Positions 7,325-15,548 of a DNA stretch of 64,000 nucleotides are shown piece after piece. Position 1 is the stretch's first letter. The number at the start of each line of letters is the position of its first letter. The notes beneath the pieces are model-generated. The model saw only the letters and a list, made by a program, of their open reading frames with translations, was not told where the DNA came from and made no database searches. The stretch spans positions 62,001-126,000 of the forward strand of contig NZ_JAENII010000002.1 of NCBI RefSeq assembly GCF_016595525.1. Reading direction: 5' to 3'. A program made the position numbers and the translations under genes. This DNA comes from Haloferula rosea. GTDB lineage: Bacteria; Verrucomicrobiota; Verrucomicrobiia; Verrucomicrobiales; Akkermansiaceae.

Positions 7325-10300
7325 ATGGAGATCGGCAAAAAACGTCTGACCAAGGTGCGCGAATCATCAATGACCCATCGGGAACTGGCATTGGAAGCCG
7401 TGGAGCTTGCTCGTGAGCTTCTGGAAGCCGCCAGTCGGGGACGGCGGGTTTCCGAGCGGATTCAGTCCCACCAGCTTGCCGCCATGATGGATGACGGACC
7501 GGGGAAGGCATTCACCTTTGCCATGGCGGACCAGGTTTTCCGCCCCCCCAGTGCAGTGCGGCAGGCGCGGCGGTTCCGCGATCTTGTCGACGACTACGGG
7601 GCGCCTGTTTACCTGCCGACACCAGCGAGGGTGGCGATGAAGGCTGGAGAGTTGGCGTCCTGGGTGGCTCCAGATCTGGTGATGCCCCAGGTCGCCGGGC
7701 AGCTACGCCGCGAAAGCGCATCGGTCATTCTCCCTGCCGAGCCTGAAGAACTCAACCGGCATGTCGCCAAGCGCCGGAAGGCGGGAATGCGGTTGAACCT
7801 GAATCAACTGGGGGAAGCGGTGCTCGGGGAAGGGGAGGCCGCCAAGCGGTTGAATGCGAATCTGGAACGACTGGAGGACCCGAATTGCGACTACATTTCG
7901 GTCAAGTTCTCGGCCATCTACAGTCAGATCCACGCGGTGGGTTTTGAGGAAACGCTGGTCGAGCTGAAGCATCGCCTCCGTTTGCTCTACCGGGCGGCGA
8001 TGAAGAATCCGTCCAAGGACGGAGCTCCGAAGTTCGTGAATCTCGACATGGAGGAATACCGTGACCTCCGCTTGACCTGCGATGCGTTCCGCCAAGTACT
8101 GGAGGAACCGGAGTTCCACGGCCTGGAGGCCGGGATCGTGCTGCAGGCCTATCTTCCGGATGCCTGGTCGGTGCAGAAGGAGCTGATCGAATGGGCGAAG
8201 ACCCGGGTCGATGCCGGGGGTGCCGGAATCAAGATTCGCTTGGTGAAGGGAGCCAATCTGGCGATGGAGAGGGTGGATGCCGAGGTCCATGACTGGGCGC
8301 TCGCACCCTACGGCAGCAAGCACGAGGTGGATGCGAACTTCAAACGCATGCTCCATGAAGGCTGCAAGCCGGAGAATGCGAAGGTCGCCCGCCTCGGGGT
8401 GGCGAGCCACAATCTGTTTGATGTCGCCTACGGGCTCCTGTTGAGGGCAAGCGAAGGGGTTGAGGAGCAGGTCGAATTCGAGATGTTGGAGGGGATGGCC
8501 AATCATCAGGCTCGTGTCGTCCGGGATGTGGCAGATGGCTTGTTGCTGTATGCGCCGGTGGTCCGGAAGGAAGACTTTCCGAGTGCCATCGCCTATCTCG
8601 TGCGTCGTCTGGACGAGAATACGTCACCGGAGAACTTCCTGCATGATCTCTTCGGCATGAAGCCGGGGGATGCAGCGTGGGAGCGGCAGAAGCAGCGGTT
8701 TTTGCAGGCGTGCGAGGCGATCGAGTCGACAGGCTACGGGCCGAACCGCCAGCAGGATCGCTCGACGGAAGCCCCCGCTTCTCTCCCGTTGGACCATCCG
8801 TTCCATAATGAACCGGACACTGATTGGTCGCTGTCGGCCAATGTCGAGTGGATCCGGGATAAGGTCGAGGCCATGAAGGCGGGGGAGGTGGAGCGAATCC
8901 CGCTTCAAGTCGGCGGACAATTCGAGCAAGGGGCGGATGAGACCGAGGTGGCGGATCCTTCGCGCCCGGGAGCCCCCGCCTACAGTCATGGGCTTGCTGA
9001 TTCTACCGGGGTGCAGGAGGCGCTGGACTGCGCAGTGGCGGCAGGTGCGGCGTGGGACGCGCGCGGGATCGATGAACGGAGCCAGGTTCTGGCGGCAGTG
9101 GCGGTCGAATTGGCGGAGGTGCGGGGTGAAGCGGTGGCTGCGATGGTGATGGATGCCGGAAAATCGGTGATGGAGGGCGACGTCGAAGTGAGCGAGGCCG
9201 TTGATTTCGCAAACTACTACGCCCGTAGTCTCAAGGATCCGGGGTGGTTCGATGGATCGGACATGGAACCGGTCGGCGTGGTGGTGGTGACGCCCCCGTG
9301 GAACTTCCCCTTCGCCATTCCTTGCGGAAGCGTGCTGGCTCCGCTGGCGGCGGGATGCACGGTCATTCTCAAGCCGGCTCCAGAGACCGTGCTGTCCGCG
9401 TGGGTGATGGTCAACGCGCTATGGAGTGCCGGGATTCCCAAGGAGGTTCTCCAATTCGTGCCATGTCCGGACAATGAAATCGGGCGCTCCCTCGTCACCG
9501 ATCCACGGGTGGGTGCCGTGGTGCTCACGGGGGCGTATGAGACGGCCCGGATGTTCCTTTCCTGGAAAACCGACATGCGCCTGCTGGCCGAGACGTCGGG
9601 GAAGAACGCGCTGATTGTTTCTGCCGCGGCCGACCCGGATCTTGCGGTGAAGGACCTGGTGCGGAGCGCATTCGGGCATGCCGGTCAGAAGTGCTCGGCG
9701 GCATCGCTGGGTATCATCGAGGCCGAGGTCTATGACGATCCGGATTTCCGCCGCAGGCTGAAGGATGCGGCGGAGTCGCTGAAGGTCGGGCCTTCGTGGT
9801 CGTATGACTGCATGGTCACACCGGTCGTCAGGCCTCCTGGCGAGGAGTTGCACCGCGCACTGACCACTCTGGACGCGGGGGAGTCGTGGCTGTTGGAACC
9901 TCGAATGATCGACGGCAATCCATGTCTGTGGTCACCGGGCATCAAGCTGGGTGTAGAGCCCGATAGTTGGTTCCGGCGGACCGAGTGTTTCGGGCCGGTG
10001 CTGGGACTGGTGAGGGCGCGCGATCTCGATCACGCCATGGCCATTCAGAATGACTCCGAGTTCGGGTTGACCGGCGGGATTCATTCGCTCGACCCTGCTG
10101 AGGTCGACGAGTGGCGCGAGCGTGTGGAAGTCGGGAATGCCTACATCAACCGTCCGATCACCGGCGCGATCGTGCAGCGTCAGCCATTCGGCGGTTGGAA
10201 GCGGTCGAGCTTTGGTCCGGGGGCGAAAGCAGGAGGCCCGAACTACGTGGCCCAGTTCGGCCGCTGGAGAGACGCTTCGGAACCCCAATTTCGCAGTGGT

Positions 10301-10846
10301 CTCAGCAAGGACGTCGAGGAATTGCTCAAGCAGATGGGAGACGAGTCCTTGGTGCCCGCGGCTGAGAGCGACGCCTTCTGGATGAAGCGGGAGTTCGGGA
10401 TCGATCACGACCCGAGCGGACTTCGCTGTGAGCGCAATGTCTTCCGTTACCGGCCGATTCCCCGCGTGCTGCTTCGCGCTTCAAATGAGAAGGACCTCGC
10501 CCGGATGTGCTTGGCAGCCTCGGTCGCAGGTTGCGAGGTCGAGCTCTCTTTGGATCCATCAATGGCTCGTCCGAGTTGGACCAAACGATTCCCGATATGG
10601 AGTGAGTCAGAGGCGCAGTTGGCGGACCGCTTGCGCGCCGGAAGACATGGGCTGGGTCTGCTCCGTTGCGACCAAGTGGGAGCGAAATTGGTCGAGTCGG
10701 CACTCGATGAGGGCATTCGTTTGGTGTCTGGCGCTCCGGTGATGAACGGAAGGGTCGAAATGACTGCGTGTTTCTACGAGCAATCGGTGTCTGAGACCCT
10801 ACATAGGCATGGATCAGTATTGCCCACCGCCGAAGAGCTGGCATAG
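7325..10846 (+). CDS. putA: Bifunctional proline dehydrogenase / L-glutamate-gamma-semialdehyde dehydrogenase
   Basis: A 1173-aa enzyme that oxidises proline to glutamate in two steps. Residues about 120-440 form the FAD-binding proline-dehydrogenase barrel (for example Gln-Ala-Tyr-Leu-Pro-Asp-Ala-Trp and Arg-Leu-Val-Lys-Gly-Ala-Asn). Residues about 520-1000 form the aldehyde dehydrogenase, with Pro-Trp-Asn-Phe-Pro, catalytic Glu756 and nucleophile Cys790 in Gly-Gln-Lys-Cys-Ser. There is no N-terminal ribbon-helix-helix, so it is not the self-repressing trifunctional type. A C-terminal extension of about 150 residues follows the dehydrogenase. The ATG at 7325 lies just after a TATATT (-10-like) element; an ATG at 7370 is an alternative. 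A strong terminator follows at 10907-10949. Confidence 0.95.
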   Translation: MEIGKKRLTKVRESSMTHRELALEAVELARELLEAASRGRRVSERIQSHQLAAMMDDGPGKAFTFAMADQVFRPPSAVRQARRFRDLVDDYGAPVYLPTPARVAMKAGELASWVAPDLVMPQVAGQLRRESASVILPAEPEELNRHVAKRRKAGMRLNLNQLGEAVLGEGEAAKRLNANLERLEDPNCDYISVKFSAIYSQIHAVGFEETLVELKHRLRLLYRAAMKNPSKDGAPKFVNLDMEEYRDLRLTCDAFRQVLEEPEFHGLEAGIVLQAYLPDAWSVQKELIEWAKTRVDAGGAGIKIRLVKGANLAMERVDAEVHDWALAPYGSKHEVDANFKRMLHEGCKPENAKVARLGVASHNLFDVAYGLLLRASEGVEEQVEFEMLEGMANHQARVVRDVADGLLLYAPVVRKEDFPSAIAYLVRRLDENTSPENFLHDLFGMKPGDAAWERQKQRFLQACEAIESTGYGPNRQQDRSTEAPASLPLDHPFHNEPDTDWSLSANVEWIRDKVEAMKAGEVERIPLQVGGQFEQGADETEVADPSRPGAPAYSHGLADSTGVQEALDCAVAAGAAWDARGIDERSQVLAAVAVELAEVRGEAVAAMVMDAGKSVMEGDVEVSEAVDFANYYARSLKDPGWFDGSDMEPVGVVVVTPPWNFPFAIPCGSVLAPLAAGCTVILKPAPETVLSAWVMVNALWSAGIPKEVLQFVPCPDNEIGRSLVTDPRVGAVVLTGAYETARMFLSWKTDMRLLAETSGKNALIVSAAADPDLAVKDLVRSAFGHAGQKCSAASLGIIEAEVYDDPDFRRRLKDAAESLKVGPSWSYDCMVTPVVRPPGEELHRALTTLDAGESWLLEPRMIDGNPCLWSPGIKLGVEPDSWFRRTECFGPVLGLVRARDLDHAMAIQNDSEFGLTGGIHSLDPAEVDEWRERVEVGNAYINRPITGAIVQRQPFGGWKRSSFGPGAKAGGPNYVAQFGRWRDASEPQFRSGLSKDVEELLKQMGDESLVPAAESDAFWMKREFGIDHDPSGLRCERNVFRYRPIPRVLLRASNEKDLARMCLAASVAGCEVELSLDPSMARPSWTKRFPIWSESEAQLADRLRAGRHGLGLLRCDQVGAKLVESALDEGIRLVSGAPVMNGRVEMTACFYEQSVSETLHRHGSVLPTAEELA

Positions 10847-10906
10847 TTCTCGCGCTTCGCCTCGGTGCGGGGTCGGGTGATCTGGGGGGAGAGCTCGATT
10901 TCTGCC

Positions 10907-10949
10907 CGGGGCGAAGTCTTTTATTTTCAAGGCTTCGCCCCGCTTTTTT
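10907..10949 (+). terminator. Rho-independent terminator of putA
   Basis: A 10-bp perfect stem (CGGGGCGAAG at 10907-10916 with CTTCGCCCCG at 10933-10942) around a T/A-rich 16-nt loop, followed on the plus strand by C and six T (10944-10949). It lies 60 bp past the putA stop and just before the convergent uxaC stop. Confidence 0.9.
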
Positions 10950-10954
10950 GAGCC

Positions 10955-12376
10955 TTAATCCTGATTAAAATGACGCTCTGCGTTCTCGGATGAGACATGG
11001 CGGACCAGATCGGCCAGCGCATCAAAATCCTCCGGCAACTCGCCCCGATCGGCCTCTGAACCGATCAAATTGCACAAAATCCGGCGAAAATATTCGTGTC
11101 GTGGGAACGAGAGGAACGAGCGCGAGTCCGTGAGCATGCCGACGAAGCGGGAAAGTAGTCCGGTGCTTGAAAGGGCATTCAGTTGCATCTCCATCCCTTC
11201 CTTCTGGTCCATGAACCACCAGCCGGAGCCGAACTGGATTTTCCCGGCCACGCTGCCGTCCTGGAATGCACCGCTCATCGCGGCGAAGAGGTAGTTGTCT
11301 GCCGGGTTGATGTTGTAGAGCACCATCTTCGGCAGGGCATTCTCGGCGGCGAGGGCGCCGAGGTAGTTCACCAATCCGGGACCTTGTTGGAAGTCGCCGA
11401 TGGTATCGAATCCGCTGTCGGGTCCGATCTTCTCGAATCCGTTAGGGTTGGTATTCCGGAATGGCCCGAGGTGCAGTTGCTTCGTCCAGCCGCGGGAGGC
11501 ATCGAGTCGTCCGAGGAAGAGCAGGAGATAGAAGCAGAACTTCTCCTTGTCCTCCGGCGAGGCTGCCTGACCACTCCGTGCGTTTTCGAAAATGATGGCG
11601 GCATCCGCGTCGTCACAACGAACTGCCGGACAGGCATCGAGCCCGTGGTCGGAAAGCCGGGCGCCAGCTTCGTGGAAGTCGTCGTGACGCTTGTGGATCG
11701 CGGTCAGCAGATCGCCGAGCTGGGTGATGTCGTGGTCGGTGACGGCTTCGAGTCGATCGACCCACTCATTGAATACCGCGGGATTGTCGACGGTGAACAC
11801 CTTGTCCGGGCGGAAGGTCGGCCGCACGGCGATCCCGAGGTCACTGTTCGTGATGGCTTCGTGGTGCTCCAGCGAGTCGACCGGATCATCGGTGGTCCCG
11901 ACCATCCGCACGTTGCACTTCTTCATCAAGCCACGCGCGCTGAAATCCTCGTCGAGCAGCCGTTCGTTGGCCCGCTGCCAGATCTCATCGGCTGTCTCAG
12001 GGCTGAGGAGCAGGTCGATGCCGAAGAAACGCTGAAGCTCGAGATGCGTCCAGTGGTGAATCGGGTTGCGCAGGGCGCGGGGAATGGTCGCCGCCCAGGC
12101 CTGGAATTTCTCTTCGGGCGAGGCGCTGCCGGTGATGAACCGTTCGTCGACGCCGTTGGCTCGCATCAGGCGCCACTTGTAGTGGTCCCCACCGAGCCAG
12201 ATCTCGCTGAGGTTCGACCAACGCTGGTCGTTGGCGATTTCATCTGCTGGAAGGTGGCAGTGGTAGTCGTAGATCGGCAAGCCATCGGCCACTTCGTGGA
12301 AAAGGCGCTTGGCGGTCGGCGAGTAGAGAAGGAAGTCCCGGTCAGGATAAGGCATGGGAAAGCTCACCACAGGCAC
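10955..12376 (-). CDS. uxaC: Glucuronate (uronate) isomerase
   Basis: A 473-aa amidohydrolase-fold enzyme that isomerises D-glucuronate to D-fructuronate and D-galacturonate to D-tagaturonate, the entry step of hexuronate breakdown. The N-terminus shows Asp-Phe-Leu-Leu-x-Ser-x-Thr-Ala-x-x-Leu and the metal-binding Asp-Tyr-His-Cys-His-Leu. Downstream lie the family's Gly-Thr-Thr-Asp-Asp-Pro-Val-Asp-Ser-Leu and a conserved Trp-Trp-Phe-x-Asp segment. An ATG 7 codons in (12355) is an equally good start. It stands alone without uxuA/uxuB or kdg genes, but fits a uronate-containing glycan diet. Confidence 0.95.
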   Translation of the reverse strand: MPVVSFPMPYPDRDFLLYSPTAKRLFHEVADGLPIYDYHCHLPADEIANDQRWSNLSEIWLGGDHYKWRLMRANGVDERFITGSASPEEKFQAWAATIPRALRNPIHHWTHLELQRFFGIDLLLSPETADEIWQRANERLLDEDFSARGLMKKCNVRMVGTTDDPVDSLEHHEAITNSDLGIAVRPTFRPDKVFTVDNPAVFNEWVDRLEAVTDHDITQLGDLLTAIHKRHDDFHEAGARLSDHGLDACPAVRCDDADAAIIFENARSGQAASPEDKEKFCFYLLLFLGRLDASRGWTKQLHLGPFRNTNPNGFEKIGPDSGFDTIGDFQQGPGLVNYLGALAAENALPKMVLYNINPADNYLFAAMSGAFQDGSVAGKIQFGSGWWFMDQKEGMEMQLNALSSTGLLSRFVGMLTDSRSFLSFPRHEYFRRILCNLIGSEADRGELPEDFDALADLVRHVSSENAERHFNQD

Positions 12377-12439
12377 GCCCAGGCAATCAAGCGAAGTTGT
12401 CTGACAGATGGGTTGTCGTTAGAGCGCTTGCTTTGGGGT

Positions 12440-12560
12440 CCGCCTGATTCGAGCGTGGGGATGGCGTCGACCATCTGGCAGGCTTGGTCCTCGTTGTATT
12501 ACGGATGGGGAGGCATGGACACTTCGCCCCAGACGCCGACGCCGTCATAGTAGGATGAGC
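12440..12560 (-). pseudogene. Ghost of a c-type cytochrome C-terminus
   Basis: In the 350-bp gap between uxaC and nrnA, one minus-strand frame encodes Gly-Val-Gly-Val-Trp-Gly-Glu-Val-Ser-Met-Pro-Pro-His-Pro. A TAA (12501-12499) follows, then Asn-Glu-Asp-Gln-Ala-x-x-Met-Val-Asp-Ala-Ile-x-x-Leu. This matches the end of class I cytochrome c domains: the Met ligand in Trp-Gly-x-x-x-Met-Pro-Pro, then the last helix ending Met-Val-x-x-Ile-Leu-x-Leu. The Cys-x-x-Cys-His haem site and the rest of the domain are not found and a stop interrupts the helix, so this looks like decayed sequence. The frame overlaps the start of nrnA. The remaining bases of the gap show no other gene. Confidence 0.45.
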
Positions 12561-12726
12561 CGTGCTGTTCACGCTGGGTGACTGCTGGGTTCGCAAGCGA
12601 ACCTGAGACAGAATCTTGCACGTCCGTCCGGTCAATCTGGTGGCCGGACGGGTTCCGGGAGGCTTTGTCCTTGCCTGAGCGGGGTGCATCGTGAGAATCC
12701 GCGCCCCCCGACGGGGAAGCGTCCTT

Positions 12727-13728
12727 ATGGAAACCGAAGAACTCATCGCCGGGATCGGCCGCTGGATTCAGGAATACGATTCCTTTGTCCTGCTTAGCCA
12801 CGTGCGTCCTGACGGCGACGCGATCGGTTCGCAGATTGCCCTCGGTTTCGCGCTGGAGGCTGCCGGCAAGAAGGTGCGCCTGATCAACGAGGATGGATTA
12901 CCCGGCAATCTGGGCTTCATGAGTGGATCGGACCGGATTGAAACCCCACCTGCCGAGCCCATCGAAACCGATGTGGTGATCGCACTGGATACGGCGACCC
13001 AACCCCGTCTGGGTGAGCGATCCTTGGCGGCGGTGGCCGGTTGCAAGCGCTGGATCAACATCGACCACCACAAGTCGAATCCCGGCTACGGGGACTTTCC
13101 GTTGATCGATGCGGGGAGTCCTGCGACCGGTCAGATCGTGTATCGCCTGATTCGTGAGTTCGATCTGCCGATGCCGGATGAGTCGCGCGACGCCATTTAT
13201 GTGGCGACATCGACGGATACCGGATCATTCCAGTATCCGAGCACGAATGCGGAAACTTACGAAATGGCGGCCGATCTGATCCGCCGGGGTGCCGATATCG
13301 GCACGCTCAACTCACAGACCTACAACAGCCATCCTCTGCGCCGGGTTTCGCTGATGCGCGCTCTGCTCAATACGATGGAGCTCGTATGCGACGATCGCGT
13401 GGCCTACTGGTCGCTGACCCGGGAGGTGATCGATGATCTCGGCATCAAGCCGGAGGACAGCGAAGGCCTGATCGACATCATCCGGGGGATCGACACGGTC
13501 ATCGTTGCGATCTTCTTCGAGGAGCTGGCGGACGGGAAGATCCGGGTGTCGATGAGGTCGAAGGACCCGCGGGCCGACGTGTGCCGGATCGGCATGAAGT
13601 TCGGCGGTGGCGGGCATTCGCTGGCGGCGGGAATCCGCATGCCGGGGCCCATTTCCGACGCCCGGGCGAGGCTGCTGAGCGTCGTGGAGGAGGAAATTTC
13701 AAAGATCGAGAACGAAGCAACAACATGA
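12727..13728 (+). CDS. nrnA: DHH-family phosphoesterase, NrnA-like (nanoRNase/pAp phosphatase)
   Basis: A 333-aa DHH/DHHA1 protein. Metal ligands appear in Ser-His25-x-x-Pro-Asp29-Gly-Asp31-Ala-x-Gly-Ser and the Asp113-His114-His115 motif. The C-terminal DHHA1 domain carries Gly-Gly-Gly-Gly-His-x-x-Ala-Ala-Gly. NrnA proteins degrade very short RNAs and dephosphorylate pAp. The ATG at 12727 is preferred over a GTG at 12691 because a GGGGAAG lies just ahead and the family begins here. The stop overlaps the truB start (ATGA, 13725-13728), placing it first in a coupled nrnA-truB-ribF operon. This is a common bacterial arrangement, often downstream of rbfA. Confidence 0.92.
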   Translation: METEELIAGIGRWIQEYDSFVLLSHVRPDGDAIGSQIALGFALEAAGKKVRLINEDGLPGNLGFMSGSDRIETPPAEPIETDVVIALDTATQPRLGERSLAAVAGCKRWINIDHHKSNPGYGDFPLIDAGSPATGQIVYRLIREFDLPMPDESRDAIYVATSTDTGSFQYPSTNAETYEMAADLIRRGADIGTLNSQTYNSHPLRRVSLMRALLNTMELVCDDRVAYWSLTREVIDDLGIKPEDSEGLIDIIRGIDTVIVAIFFEELADGKIRVSMRSKDPRADVCRIGMKFGGGGHSLAAGIRMPGPISDARARLLSVVEEEISKIENEATT

Positions 13729-14459
13729 GTCATCCCAATCCTGTTTCCGGTGTTCCCAGCGGCGTGCTGCTGGTCGACAAGGCCCCTGACATGACGTCCC
13801 ATGACGCCGTCGCGATCGCGCGTCGGTCACTGGGTACGAAGAAAATCGGTCACTGCGGAACGCTGGACCCGATGGCCACCGGGCTGCTGATGCTGGTGAT
13901 TGAGCGCGGGACCAAGATCCAGGACCTCCTGATGAGTGAGGACAAGGAGTATGAAGGCACCCTGACGCTGGGGGCTACGACATCGACCCAAGACAGGCAG
14001 GGCGAGATTCTGGAGGAGAAGGAAGTCGGCGACTTGAGTGACGAGCAGGTCGATGAGGCATTCGGCAAGTTCACCGGTGCCTTCGAGCAGATTCCTCCCA
14101 TGGTTTCGGCGATCAAGAAGGACGGTGTGCCGCTCTACAAACTCGCCCGCAAGGGCAAGGTGGTGAAGCGTGATCCGCGTCCGGTCGAGGTCCACGACTA
14201 CGAGATCCTTCGTACTGAGCTTCCCGAGGTGGATTTCCGGGTCAAGTGCTCGAAGGGGTTCTACGTCCGGACGTATGCCCACGACATCGGTGCCGAACTG
14301 GGTTGCGGTGCACACCTCAGTGCGTTGCGGCGCACCCGCTCCGGGAAGTTCACCCTCGACCGTGCGGTTTCGGTCGAGACCCTGAAGCACGGCGATCGTG
14401 AGGACCTTTTCAAGGCGATGATCAGCCTCGCTGAGATCTCGCTCATGCGTGGCGCTTGA
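13725..14459 (+). CDS. truB: tRNA pseudouridine-55 synthase
   Basis: A 244-aa TruB-family enzyme that makes pseudouridine 55 in the T-loop of tRNAs. The catalytic Asp48 stands in His-Cys-Gly-Thr-Leu-Asp-Pro-Met-Ala-Thr-Gly. The Gly-Phe-Tyr-Val-Arg-Thr-x-x-x-Asp-Ile-Gly segment near residue 185 and the His-Leu-x-x-Leu-Arg-Arg-Thr-Arg-Ser-Gly segment are also family landmarks. The C-terminal PUA domain of longer homologues is absent or minimal. The frame is open back to 13581, but the ATG at 13725 overlaps the nrnA stop by 4 bp and begins at the family N-terminus. The 3' end overlaps ribF by 11 bp. Confidence 0.95.
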   Translation: MSHPNPVSGVPSGVLLVDKAPDMTSHDAVAIARRSLGTKKIGHCGTLDPMATGLLMLVIERGTKIQDLLMSEDKEYEGTLTLGATTSTQDRQGEILEEKEVGDLSDEQVDEAFGKFTGAFEQIPPMVSAIKKDGVPLYKLARKGKVVKRDPRPVEVHDYEILRTELPEVDFRVKCSKGFYVRTYAHDIGAELGCGAHLSALRRTRSGKFTLDRAVSVETLKHGDREDLFKAMISLAEISLMRGA

Positions 14460-15432
14460 GCCGATCGAAAACTCCGGCTTGGCCCCGGGCCCGACAACGG
14501 GGCATGGTTTCCCCGTGAGGCGCCTGACATCCATCCACCAACTCGAAGGCCCGGTGCATTTGGCTCTCGGGGTGTTCGATGGGGTGCATGTCGGGCACCA
14601 GGCGGTGATCGAGCGGGCGGTGCAGGCGGCTGCCGCGGAGGGGGGGCGTGCCGGTGTGCTGACTTTCGATCCTTACCCTCTGTGGGTGCTGGCACCTGAG
14701 AAGGCGCCGAAGCGATTGCTGGCCTCGCTCGACCACAAGGCGGCGATCCTTGAACCGATGGGAGTGGATTTCCTGTTGGCGGTGCCCTTCGATGAGGAAA
14801 GGGCGCGGGTGGAGGCAGTAGATTTCGTCCAGGAACTGATTGATGCCGGGACCCGGACGCTTGCCGCGGGCGAGGATTGGAGATTCGGCTACAAGAGGGA
14901 GGGCGACCGAAATCTGCTGCGTTCGCTGTCTGATCAGCTGGGTTTCCGTTTCGAAGCGGTGCCTCCGGTCATGGTCGATGGGGAGCGGGTGAGTAGTACG
15001 CGGATCCGCCAAGCGGTCAGGGATGGGAATCTGGATGCGGCGGCGAGGATGCTGGGGCGGCCCTACACGGTGGCTGGACGGGTGGTCGAGGGGCAGAAGC
15101 TCGGTCGGCAACTGGGATTTCCCACGGCCAACCTCGAGCGCGGCGACGAACAGTATCCGCCCGACGGAGTCTGGGCGGTGCGCGCGATGGTCGGGAGGGA
15201 ATGCCACCCGGGGGTGGCGAACCTGGGGAATCGACCCACGGTGCCAGGGGACGAGCGGACGCTTGAGGTCCACCTGCTCGACGGAGAGAGGGATCTGTAT
15301 GGCGAGATGATGGAGGTGGAGTTCATCGCCCATTTGCGCCCGGAGCAGAAATTCGACTCTCTGGAGGCCCTGAAGGCGCAGATTTCACAGGATGTCGACG
15401 CCGCCAAGGGGCGTCTGGCTGGACTCCACTAA
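14449..15432 (+). CDS. ribF: Bifunctional riboflavin kinase / FAD synthetase
   Basis: A 327-aa enzyme that makes FMN and then FAD. The N-terminal adenylyltransferase domain (about residues 25-190) has Gly-Val-Phe-Asp-Gly-Val-His-x-Gly-His and, later, Val-Ser-Ser-Thr-Arg-Ile-Arg. The C-terminal flavokinase domain (about 200-325) shows Gly-Arg-x-Leu-Gly-Phe-Pro-Thr-Ala-Asn-Leu and Gly-Val-Ala-Asn-Leu-Gly-x-Arg-Pro-Thr. The GTG at 14449 overlaps the truB stop. A start nearer the domain (about 14518) is possible because the first 20 residues look non-conserved. It closes the nrnA-truB-ribF operon; no FMN riboswitch is seen. Confidence 0.94.
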   Translation: MALEPIENSGLAPGPTTGHGFPVRRLTSIHQLEGPVHLALGVFDGVHVGHQAVIERAVQAAAAEGGRAGVLTFDPYPLWVLAPEKAPKRLLASLDHKAAILEPMGVDFLLAVPFDEERARVEAVDFVQELIDAGTRTLAAGEDWRFGYKREGDRNLLRSLSDQLGFRFEAVPPVMVDGERVSSTRIRQAVRDGNLDAAARMLGRPYTVAGRVVEGQKLGRQLGFPTANLERGDEQYPPDGVWAVRAMVGRECHPGVANLGNRPTVPGDERTLEVHLLDGERDLYGEMMEVEFIAHLRPEQKFDSLEALKAQISQDVDAAKGRLAGLH

Positions 15433-15548
15433 CGGACACCGGCGAATGAGGTAAACACCTTGTGGTTACGGGGTGGAAATCAGGGAAAATTCCCGGATTT
15501 TCGGCTTACGCTTGGGACGATCGGTCCCTATACATCCCCAAAACCCGA

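Noticed and set aside
11183-12550. 455-codon plus-strand frame opposite uxaC
   Set aside because: uxaC is complete and conserved on the minus strand. The antisense frame is a codon-bias artefact of GC-rich DNA.
12499-12801. 100-codon minus-strand frame at the start of nrnA, taken as an intact gene
   Set aside because: Only its last 15 or so residues resemble anything (cytochrome c). The rest is antisense to nrnA, so it is treated as a gene remnant.
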